The notes below the pieces were generated by a model. The model saw only the letters and a list, made by a program, of their open reading frames with translations, was not told the DNA's origin and ran no database searches. Position numbers and translations under genes: made by a program. Shown here in pieces: positions 15,421 through 21,857 of a stretch of DNA of 36,778 bases. The DNA is from JAIMBK01 sp040755215 (GTDB lineage: Bacteria; Bacillota; Desulfotomaculia; Desulfotomaculales; Nap2-2B). The stretch spans positions 1 through 36,778 of the forward strand of contig JBFMBG010000028.1 in the NCBI GenBank assembly GCA_040755215.1, given 5' to 3'. Positions within the stretch are counted from its first letter, which is position 1. Every line of letters begins with the position of its first letter.

Positions 15421-16299
15421 CTAATAATTAATTCCAAACTGCCGCATAAACCATTCATCGTCGTAGCGACGCCGGGCCAGGTAGGCCCGGCGTTTTTCCC
15501 ATACGTCGCTCAATACTAATCCGGCCAGGGCGCGCCCAAAATCCTGGTGGATTTTAACCAGTTCAATCGTTTTTCCTATGCGTTTTTGGCTGAAATGGAG
15601 AAAAGAAAGGCGTAACAAATTATGAATCACATCCAGCCAGCTTACCGGGTAGGGATGTCTTTTCCGGAAGATATGCAAAACCTTTACACCGGGCGCAACT
15701 GCCGCCCGGTAACCAAATAACCAGGCCTTTAAGGAAAATTCCTGATCATCATAACCAAAAACGCGAAAGCCTTTTTCAAAACCGTCCAGATCCTCAAAAA
15801 CATCCCGGCGGACCATCAAGCAACCGCCGGGGACAAGCGGGATGTATTTAACCGCAACGGGCTGTTCGTAAAGCCAGCGCCAGTTCAGGTTGTCGTCCCA
15901 GGTCACCCCGTAGCCGATCGCCTGCGGCCTGTCGGCAGATGCGATAGCGGGGCAAACCAGATCGGCTTTATGCCCCAGAAGAGGTTGCGCCAGTTTGTCC
16001 AGCCAGAAGTCTTCTACAATTATATGGGCATCGCAGAAACAAAGGAAATCGCCTTTTGCTGCATTAGCCCCCAAGTTTCTGGCGTTGGCTACACCTAAAC
16101 CGGATGACTTTAAAAGAATTACTCCTGAATTGTTATACTCCAAAAAATTGCAGCAACCATCAGTTGACCCGTCGTTAACGACAATGATCTCGCAAGAAAG
16201 CTCTGTTTTTGCTTCAGTCAGCGAACGGAGAGTTTGCTGAAGGTAGGAGCCCTCGTTGCGACACGGGATGATCAGTGAAACCATAAACCTTTGACGCAT
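15421..16299 (-). CDS. GT2 glycosyltransferase
   Basis: A 292-residue GT-A-fold enzyme, and the first gene of the leftward glycosyltransferase run. It shows VSLIIPCRNEGSYLQQTL, IIVVNDGSTDG, FCDAHIIVEDFW, the GGCLMVRRDVFEDLDGFEKGF block and YDDQEFSLKAWLFGYR, all typical of family 2. ATG 16299 follows GGGAGG. The gene precedes its close paralogue by 36 bp and lies 16 bp after the end of the small Pro-rich protein gene, so all may be transcribed from the promoter at 16846-16874. Substrate specificity is not predictable. Confidence 0.84.
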   Translation of the reverse strand: MRQRFMVSLIIPCRNEGSYLQQTLRSLTEAKTELSCEIIVVNDGSTDGCCNFLEYNNSGVILLKSSGLGVANARNLGANAAKGDFLCFCDAHIIVEDFWLDKLAQPLLGHKADLVCPAIASADRPQAIGYGVTWDDNLNWRWLYEQPVAVKYIPLVPGGCLMVRRDVFEDLDGFEKGFRVFGYDDQEFSLKAWLFGYRAAVAPGVKVLHIFRKRHPYPVSWLDVIHNLLRLSFLHFSQKRIGKTIELVKIHQDFGRALAGLVLSDVWEKRRAYLARRRYDDEWFMRQFGINY

Positions 16300-16315
16300 G
16301 TACGCCTCCCGGACA

Positions 16316-16798
16316 TTACGCAGGATTATCTCCTGATGTTGAAAAAGAAGCCACCGGGGGTATGGGAGCCACCGGGGGAAGAGGGGCTACCGGTGGTAAA
16401 GTAGCTACCGGCGGCAAGGGGGCTACCGGGGGCAGGGGGGCTGTCGGGGGCAGGATAACCGGTGGGAATATTCCCGAAGGTTTTACCTCCCCTTGGGTTT
16501 CCTGTTCCATAACATCCCAGTAAAAGATCTTGACTTTAAATTCAGTTCCGGGGGCCAGTGGCCCAAATAAAAAGTGACCATCTTCATCGGTGAAGGTATG
16601 CCCGATAACGGAACCTAAATTGTTTCCATCCTTTTTAAAGAACTGTACCACCGCGCCGTGCACGGGCGAACCGTCCGGACGCCTGACCACACCGCTAATT
16701 AACACACGCGGCTCGGGCAGCAAAAAGAAATCATGTTGCTGTTGAACAGCGGTATTTTCTGCAGCCACCAGATCAAAACCAACTAACTGATAAGGCAT
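16316..16798 (-). CDS. Carboxypeptidase-regulatory-like domain protein with Pro-rich hexapeptide tail
   Basis: A 160-residue protein of unknown function. I chose ATG 16798 because AAAGGAGTG lies 6 bp upstream; the longer open frame lacks a site. Residues about 30-95 look like a CarboxypepD_reg/Cna-B-like beta-sandwich (VLISGVVRRPDGSPVHGAVVQFF, then TFTDEDGHFLFGPLAPGTEFKVKI). Residues about 105-150 are about five tandem copies of a P-L-P-P-V-A hexapeptide. There is no signal peptide or sortase motif, which is odd for this fold. The tail would form an extended polyproline-like rod. It sits at the head of the glycosyltransferase run, so it could be the glycosylated protein or a surface/spore-coat component; that is inference. 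Confidence 0.65.
   Translation of the reverse strand: MPYQLVGFDLVAAENTAVQQQHDFFLLPEPRVLISGVVRRPDGSPVHGAVVQFFKKDGNNLGSVIGHTFTDEDGHFLFGPLAPGTEFKVKIFYWDVMEQETQGEVKPSGIFPPVILPPTAPLPPVAPLPPVATLPPVAPLPPVAPIPPVASFSTSGDNPA
16350..16455. repeat. In-frame tandem repeat of about 18 bp (GGCTACCGGGGGCA type)
   Basis: Successive units such as GCCACCGGGGG, GCTACCGGTGG, GCTACCGGCGG and GCTACCGGGGG encode the P-L-P-P-V-A hexapeptides of the overlapping gene. The units differ at wobble positions, so the array has been under coding selection. It is a candidate for copy-number variation. Confidence 0.75.
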
Positions 16799-16845
16799 TA
16801 CTTTCACTCCTTTTACACTTAAATGACCATGAAGCAGAGGATTTG

Positions 16846-16874
16846 ATAACATTTTATGATTTTAAAGTTGTCAA
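16846..16874 (-). promoter_or_regulatory. Sigma-A-type promoter for the Pro-rich protein / glycosyltransferase run
   Basis: On the minus strand TTGACA (16869-16874) is followed after exactly 17 bp by TGTTAT (16846-16851). It lies about 48 bp upstream of the chosen start codon at 16798. No other equally good promoter is seen upstream of the glycosyltransferase genes. Confidence 0.6.
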
Positions 16875-16961
16875 GGTGCACCAAATATACCAGAGAGGAT
16901 TTTGTTTTTGAAAACAGAAATATAAGTAAGGCGAAAAATTTAGCGAAAGAACGGGAGAAAA

Positions 16962-17609
16962 ATGCAATTTATAATTAACTGCGTGGCCGGTAGAAAACCT
17001 GGGATCATGGATGAAGATTGTTATTTTGTATCGGCAGTGCTTTTGCCTTTGCTAAAAAAACAAGGGAAGCTCCACATCCTCTTTGAAGTACGCGCCGAAA
17101 ACCTGAAAATCCAGCCGGGAGAAATTTGTTTTCCCGGTGGCCGGGTCGAAACTAAAGAGCTCTCCAATCCACAGGAAACGGCCGTTCGGGAAACAATGGA
17201 GGAGCTGGGTATAAAAAGGGAAGACATCCGGGTGATTGGCCCTTTAGACATCCTCCCCACCCCCCAGGGAAGGCTGGTTTATCCCTACGTAGGAGAAATT
17301 TTTACCGGGAACCTTAACCCTAATCCGGAAGAAGTGGCGGAGATTTTTACCGTGCCGGTGAACTTTTTCTTAAACAACCCCCCGGGCATTTCTTCCGCCG
17401 ACGTTGCCATTCGTTACAGCTCCGGTTTTCCTTTTCACAGGATCCCCCCGGGATACAGGCATGAGTGGCAAAAGCGCTGGTCGTTTCCTACCTATTATTT
17501 TGAATACGGTCAATATTTTATCTGGGGATTGACGGCAAAAATTCTCCATCACTTCCTCAAACTTTGCTGGCCGGAAAGATTTAATTATTATCCAAAACGC
17601 CTACCTTAA
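16962..17609 (+). CDS. Nudix hydrolase, CoA-pyrophosphatase (NudL-like)
   Basis: A 215-residue cytoplasmic hydrolase of nucleoside-diphosphate-linked compounds. The motif ICFPGGRVETKE and the following Nudix box (GGRVETKELSNPQETAVRETMEELGI, near residues 58-83) give the REx2EE metal ligands. The preceding GEICFPGG resembles the UPF0035/NudL signature of coenzyme A pyrophosphatases, and the RHEWQKR region is compatible with that subgroup. The start is ATG 16962 with GGGAG 7 bp upstream. It is a lone rightward gene between two leftward clusters, and its end overlaps the last gas-vesicle-locus gene by 9 bp. It is probably unrelated to either cluster. Confidence 0.82.
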   Translation: MQFIINCVAGRKPGIMDEDCYFVSAVLLPLLKKQGKLHILFEVRAENLKIQPGEICFPGGRVETKELSNPQETAVRETMEELGIKREDIRVIGPLDILPTPQGRLVYPYVGEIFTGNLNPNPEEVAEIFTVPVNFFLNNPPGISSADVAIRYSSGFPFHRIPPGYRHEWQKRWSFPTYYFEYGQYFIWGLTAKILHHFLKLCWPERFNYYPKRLP

Positions 17610-18416
17610 AGAGAGAGGAGTGCTCCTTCGGACAGGCTCTTTCTCGCTCCCATCGGTAGTTGATTTATGAATTGGTTGATTCTGGTGGTGGACAAGATCC
17701 GTATGGGTAACGTAACGACCTGTTCGCTGGTTCAAACGAGACAGGGGCTGCTCAACCATCCTTCCGCCGGGAGGAACTGGCGAGCGGGCGGAGCGTTCTT
17801 TCGGTTGCTCCTGGTTGCGCTGGTTGATGACCTTCATAACCAGTTCAGCCAGAGTTTCCACGTCAACGGTAACCTGGTTTGCCTGGGCGGATTTTGCCCC
17901 TTCTTCCGAATCACCGCTGGTGGTCTCTGGACTTTCTTCTGCCGGCAATGACCGGGACAGTTCCGGTAAAGTTTCTTCTTCGGCGATTAGCTCGGCGCAA
18001 ATCTCACCTTCCAAAGTTACTTCGACTTCATAAAGTTCTTGGGAGGGCAAGTTTTTGAAAGGACCACTAAACTTAAACCTCGTCGATGGATTAACGGGTC
18101 GTGTCTCAACATCGGGAGGTGCACTGAAATAAACCTGCACTTTGCACCTGTCTTTGCGCTCTTTAAATGCTTCCAACCACTGTTGCTGTTCGCCAACCGG
18201 CAGGCTTTCACAGAAAGTGCGGGTGACCATGGCGACTTCGTAACCCTGTTCCATATCCCGGGGGTAATAAAAAAACAGGTCATATTTGCCGAAGGCCAGG
18301 ACCGTTTGCGCAAACAAATCCCCAAATAGCTGGCCGCCGGCCAATCGGGCGCCGGATGGGTAGCCGGGGAGGGAAAGGACGAAAGAAGTTTCAAAATGTT
18401 TTTTAAGCACACTCAC
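17601..18416 (-). CDS. Protein of unknown function at the end of the gas vesicle operon
   Basis: A 271-residue protein that I do not recognise. It starts GTG 18416 (MSVLKKHFETSFVLSL). Residues 1-150 look folded, with mixed alpha/beta character (KYDLFFYYPRDM, CKVQVYFSAPP, FKFSGPFKNLPSQELYEVEVTLEGEICAELIAE). Residues about 150-190 are acidic and Glu/Ser-rich, followed by one helix (VDVETLAELVMKVINQRN). The last about 70 residues are polar, His/Arg/Ser-rich and probably disordered. There is no membrane segment or signal. The VDVETLAELVMKVI helix resembles the amphipathic helices of GvpA/J proteins but is too short to assign. It is last in the operon, 209 bp after the preceding gene, and could be a regulatory or surface accessory. 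Confidence 0.6.
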   Translation of the reverse strand: MSVLKKHFETSFVLSLPGYPSGARLAGGQLFGDLFAQTVLAFGKYDLFFYYPRDMEQGYEVAMVTRTFCESLPVGEQQQWLEAFKERKDRCKVQVYFSAPPDVETRPVNPSTRFKFSGPFKNLPSQELYEVEVTLEGEICAELIAEEETLPELSRSLPAEESPETTSGDSEEGAKSAQANQVTVDVETLAELVMKVINQRNQEQPKERSARSPVPPGGRMVEQPLSRLNQRTGRYVTHTDLVHHQNQPIHKSTTDGSEKEPVRRSTPLSLR

Positions 18417-18625
18417 TGCCGTCCCTTCTTTCCCTAAAAATTAGTGTTAAGGAAACAAAATTTCCAGGCAGGTCCCCAAGACGCAACGTTCATCGTCCAC
18501 CTGGCCTTTTTGCTCTGTGTTTCCGTAACATATTATGAAAAACAGGTGAGATATGATACAGGTAAGTATTCAATTAACCCGCCGGGGCATGGCGTTGTCT
18601 TAAGGGTAAAACAGTTTAACAAAAC

Positions 18626-19393
18626 CTAACCAGGTCTGTTTTTCGCTTTGCCGCTGACCCAGCCGCAGGCAGAGCAACCCTCATTTAACAGTCGCCGGGC
18701 GGGAGCAGGTATTCCGCATGCCGGACACGTTTCCAGGAAGGTTCCCTTTGCTTCTTTAAAAAGAGCCAGCCATTTTTCCAGTGCCTCTCTTTCCCCGGAA
18801 AAGTACGCTTCCTGCGGATGAAGACGCCCCAGGTAAACCATTTTTAAAACGGGCATTTCCCCCGGTCCGGTATGCCCGGCAAGCAAAGCAACTTTTCGCA
18901 CATCGGCAGAATCAACCAAAAACAGAGGCTCCCGGTACCCCTGGCCGGTCCAGCAAAGCCGCCCCCCGGACAGGGAAAATTTGCCCGGCAGCCAGAAACT
19001 TTTTCTTTGTTCAGAAACAAAGTAGTGGATAATCCTATTCAATATATTGCTCCCTGCATCTGTTTTTTGTTTTTTATTCCCTCCTGCTTCTTCTGGAAAA
19101 ACAGAAAAAGAAACTTTTTCCCCTGCGGATAGGAATAGGCTTCCCTTTTTCTGTTCCTGCGCCGCCGTCGCCCGCTGAATCTCATCCCAATCGCTCATGA
19201 TCCCGTAGCGTAACATGGTGGACATGCCGGCCAGGGCCAGCCTCAAATTCACGCCTAAAAGCGGGATACCGGCCACCGTGATCACCAGGTCCGCGTGCAG
19301 CATCAAACCCTTTTCTAAGAGCTTATCTAAAAGGTCGTTGAGAGTGACCTCTCTTGGCCGTCTTGGCTTCAGGACGCTGGTTTGTTCTGCCAC
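18626..19393 (-). CDS. GvpA/J-family protein fused to a PH/GRAM-like domain and a zinc ribbon
   Basis: A 255-residue protein with an unusual architecture. I chose GTG 19393 because AAGGAGGAA is 7 bp upstream and the longer frame begins in non-conserved sequence. Residues about 15-75 are a GvpA/J-type domain (TLNDLLDKLLEKGLMLHADLVI, then VAGIPLLGVNLRLALAG). A polar linker follows. Residues about 130-205 look like a PH/GRAM-like beta-sandwich ending in an amphipathic helix (FSLSGGRLCW, YFSGEREALEKWLALFKEA). The tail is CPAC-x13-CSAC followed by GWVSGKAK. The GvpA/J part should join or cap the vesicle shell; the rest may recruit a partner. The same tail occurs on the 21449-21829 product. The PH-like call is by eye. 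Confidence 0.75.
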   Translation of the reverse strand: MAEQTSVLKPRRPREVTLNDLLDKLLEKGLMLHADLVITVAGIPLLGVNLRLALAGMSTMLRYGIMSDWDEIQRATAAQEQKKGSLFLSAGEKVSFSVFPEEAGGNKKQKTDAGSNILNRIIHYFVSEQRKSFWLPGKFSLSGGRLCWTGQGYREPLFLVDSADVRKVALLAGHTGPGEMPVLKMVYLGRLHPQEAYFSGEREALEKWLALFKEAKGTFLETCPACGIPAPARRLLNEGCSACGWVSGKAKNRPG

Positions 19394-19428
19394 GAAAATT
19401 CCTCCTTCAGCCGGTGGAGCCTGGAACA

Positions 19429-20490
19429 CTATCCAGGCAGATGCACCGTTCCCACGAAACTGTAAGGAGGCCAGGGTCCGGTAAATTCCACCGTAAACCC
19501 TTCCCGCCGTTCGATCCCGGCCAGCGCCTGCCCCAACTGTTCTGCTTTTTCTTCGGCAACCAGGCAGGCAAAGCTGGCAATCAGGCGCTTCCCTGCCGGA
19601 GGTTTTTTAGTCTTTTCTACCTGGATGTCGGCGCACAGCTCCCGGATCGTGGCGTAGATCTCGTCAAAGAAGGAAGCCGCTTTTTGTTCCAACGCCTCTA
19701 AGACCGTCCGCTCCAGCTTTTCCCTGTGCATATACCTGATCCCTTCCGGTTTGCTCTCCATTTCTGCTTTGATTGAACGCAACTGTTCGTTCTCTTGTAA
19801 AACCGCCCTTTTTAAAATTTCTTCTTCAACCAGCACTTTTACGCCGAACTCCTGTTTCCCCGCCAGGCGCTGGAAAAGCGCCGAAAAATATTCACCCTGT
19901 TCCCCTAACCAGCCTTTGATTACCTCCCGCGGATCCCGTCCGACCAGAAAAACAATATTGTTAAAGCCCATCGGAAGAACCGGGCCAAATTGTTCCTGGA
20001 CTTTGTCCAGGACGGCCTGGTGGGTGAAGAGCCACCTTTTCGCAGTATCGTCGTCGGGCGGTACATAGGCTTCCGCGACACAGTGGTGAATCACTGCACA
20101 AAGCCCATTCCCTGCCGGCAGGGTATAAACAGGCGAGTCATTTATACCGATTGGCCCCAGGTTGAATTGATTTTCTCCCCGGACGATACCGTAGACGTAA
20201 CAGGCGACGGGCTGCCCCTCCGGAAAAGCGCCAGTCTCTCGGGATAAATTGTTCGACAAAGCCCGCATTTTCGTTTCCTGTGAGCTTGTTTCTATTTCTT
20301 TACCGGTTATTGCCACCGGCTCCGGTGTTTGTTTCTTCCCATTTCCTGCTTTCCGGGCCAATTCCGCTAAGGATTGAGAAACAGCTTCCCGGATAAGCTC
20401 GTTAATGTTCTGCTCGATTTTTTCATAAATACCTAGTTCTTCTAATTGCGCCCGCACAATCAGACGGAGGGTTTCTTTCAGTTCGTCCAT
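19429..20490 (-). CDS. gvpL: Gas vesicle protein GvpL/F with a long N-terminal helical extension
   Basis: GvpF/L proteins are accessory factors that bind GvpA during nucleation of the vesicle. The family domain spans about residues 110-350: ACYVYGIVRGE, then FGPVLPMGFNNIVF, the long helical segment with EEEILKRAVLQENEQL, and the ending FTGPWPPYSFVG that matches the second paralogue's YTGPWPPYNFVD. Before it come about 110 extra residues: an amphipathic helix pair (LRLIVRAQLEELGIYEKI, EQNINELIREAVSQSLAELARKAG) and a polar linker. With 353 residues it is clearly longer than the 255-residue paralogue. ATG 20490 follows AGAGGAA and overlaps the gvpK end by 13 bp, suggesting translational coupling. 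Confidence 0.92.
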   Translation of the reverse strand: MDELKETLRLIVRAQLEELGIYEKIEQNINELIREAVSQSLAELARKAGNGKKQTPEPVAITGKEIETSSQETKMRALSNNLSRETGAFPEGQPVACYVYGIVRGENQFNLGPIGINDSPVYTLPAGNGLCAVIHHCVAEAYVPPDDDTAKRWLFTHQAVLDKVQEQFGPVLPMGFNNIVFLVGRDPREVIKGWLGEQGEYFSALFQRLAGKQEFGVKVLVEEEILKRAVLQENEQLRSIKAEMESKPEGIRYMHREKLERTVLEALEQKAASFFDEIYATIRELCADIQVEKTKKPPAGKRLIASFACLVAEEKAEQLGQALAGIERREGFTVEFTGPWPPYSFVGTVHLPG

Positions 20491-20882
20491 TTCCTCTGGC
20501 CCTCCCGGGTATCTTCTTCCCAGCGCCTGGGATTGAGGATCCTGTCTACCACCTCGTCAACTATCTGATCCAGGCCATCCCTGATGTTTTTCACCGACTC
20601 CGTCACACCCTGTTCGTATTTTATTTCCTCGATAGCCTGATCAAGTTCCATCAAGGCCCGGCCCAGGCGGTCGATTTCCTGCTCGGTAAGCGTACCGTCT
20701 TCCATCCGTAAAAAAGCCTGGGTTTTTAAAGCATCCCTGATAATTTCCACCAGGGCCATAACCAGCCCCAGCACCCCGTGTTTTAAACTTCTTTCATCGA
20801 CGTTTAACCCCAATTTTCTGCCTGCCTCCCGTTTTAAGAAGTTTAAGACCGGCACCCGGGGATCGCCAATTTTCCAGGACAT
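20478..20882 (-). CDS. gvpK: Gas vesicle protein GvpK
   Basis: A 134-residue accessory protein needed for vesicle assembly in other gvp systems. The diagnostic block is LKHGVLGLVMALVEIIRDALKTQAFLRMEDGTLTEQEIDRLGRALMELDQAIEEIK (residues about 34-90), the hydrophobic-helix plus charged-helix pattern of GvpK. The C-terminal part beyond about 95 is longer and more acidic than in short GvpK proteins. The ATG 20882 start has only a weak ribosome binding site, 12 bp after the upstream gene's stop, so re-initiation by ribosomes finishing that gene is likely. Its end overlaps gvpL by 13 bp. Confidence 0.9.
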   Translation of the reverse strand: MSWKIGDPRVPVLNFLKREAGRKLGLNVDERSLKHGVLGLVMALVEIIRDALKTQAFLRMEDGTLTEQEIDRLGRALMELDQAIEEIKYEQGVTESVKNIRDGLDQIVDEVVDRILNPRRWEEDTREGQRKWTN

Positions 20883-20894
20883 GGATGAATGATA

Positions 20895-21362
20895 TTATGT
20901 TCTTCTGGGAATTTTAATGAGCAGCAGGCCATTTTTATAGATGAGCTTGACTTTTGCCGGGTCAGGCTGCTCCGCCGTTTCCAGGATCAGCGTAATTGCT
21001 TCCCCGTCTTCCAGCCAGTCAATTAAATAGTTCCTGGACGGATTTACCAAAAAAAGATCCCGGTTTAACCACCATTGATAGTAAATCATTTTCCCGGTCG
21101 CCTGATCTATCCGGCAAGGAATCAATTCCAGGGCCGGCCTGGCGTAAAAATTCACCGCCGCCGGGTTGATCGTTTCCCGGATCCGCAACAAAACCTCCAT
21201 ATGATTGAACAATCCTGCCGCTGCGGACAATGCATCAAGATCGGCATGTTCATGCTGCCAGAGGTACCAGACGATTGCCCGGCTCTTTTCGTCCAAAACG
21301 GCGAGGAACTGCTGCATCTGTTGAGCTGGCCTTGCCTGCTGACGGTGAACTGATGGAATCAT
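20895..21362 (-). CDS. Gas-vesicle-locus protein with winged-helix-like N-terminus and Hsp20-like tail
   Basis: A 155-residue protein that I do not recognise as a named Gvp. The start is ATG 21362, with AAGGAGGT 8 bp upstream; the TTG at 21368 is too close to that site. Residues about 15-65 are helical (QQFLAVLDEKSRAIVWYLWQHEHADLDALSAAAGL), reminiscent of a small winged-helix or HTH unit. The last 50 residues (NYLIDWLEDGEAITLILET, KVKLIYKNGLLLIKIPRR) follow the rhythm of an alpha-crystallin/Hsp20 core as in GvpH: a DxxxDGD-like entry, a strand, then NGLLxIxIP. The middle has a Trp/Tyr-rich segment (YYQWWLNRDLFLV). It may be a second divergent GvpH-like chaperone, which is inference. Confidence 0.55.
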   Translation of the reverse strand: MIPSVHRQQARPAQQMQQFLAVLDEKSRAIVWYLWQHEHADLDALSAAAGLFNHMEVLLRIRETINPAAVNFYARPALELIPCRIDQATGKMIYYQWWLNRDLFLVNPSRNYLIDWLEDGEAITLILETAEQPDPAKVKLIYKNGLLLIKIPRRT

Positions 21363-21448
21363 CAGCAATTACCTCCTTAGGCTTAGCCTGCCTTTTGCTG
21401 ATTGCACCAATCTTGACGAAACAGTGTTCTTGGCCGGCGGGCGTCTTC

Positions 21449-21829
21449 TCAAACCAGCACAGATGCCTTTGCCTTTTGTTCCAGCTGCCGCTTTGCTTTC
21501 GCCGAAACCCAGCCGCACCAGGGGCATCCTTCGTCCAGAAGTTCCTCCCTGGTTACTCGCTTTTCACACTGAGGACAGGTTTCTTTTTCAGTGATGGCAT
21601 CTCTCCAGGCAGCCGTTTCCAGGTTTGTTCCAGAAGGAAATTCCAGGCCGTAGCGCGCCGCCGTTTCAAAAGAAGCCAGGGCGGCCCGGATTTTCACTCC
21701 CAGCAGCTCAACACCGGCAACAGAAACCACTATATCAGCGTTAATCACTAAACCCTTGTCAAGCAAGCGGTCAACAAGCGCCACTAAAGTATCCTCGTCC
21801 TTTTGCTTTTTGGGTTGTAAGCCGACCAA
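21449..21829 (-). CDS. gvpJ: GvpA/J-family gas vesicle protein with zinc-ribbon tail
   Basis: A 126-residue protein. The start is TTG 21829, with GGGAGGAG 9 bp upstream. Residues about 12-65 are the GvpA/J fold: TLVALVDRLLDKGLVINADIVVSVAGVELLGVKIRAALAS. GvpJ-type proteins are minor shell components, probably at the conical tips or in nucleation. The C-terminal region has ETCPQC-x13-CPWC then GWVSAKAK, a probable Zn-binding ribbon. An identical spacing and flanking pattern occurs on the fusion protein at 18626-19393. A zinc ribbon is not part of the GvpA/J family that I know. It stands between the beta-propeller protein gene and the Hsp20-like-tailed gene. Confidence 0.85.
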   Translation of the reverse strand: MVGLQPKKQKDEDTLVALVDRLLDKGLVINADIVVSVAGVELLGVKIRAALASFETAARYGLEFPSGTNLETAAWRDAITEKETCPQCEKRVTREELLDEGCPWCGWVSAKAKRQLEQKAKASVLV

Positions 21830-21857
21830 TTTTTATTTCTCCTCCCGTTCCCTGATC

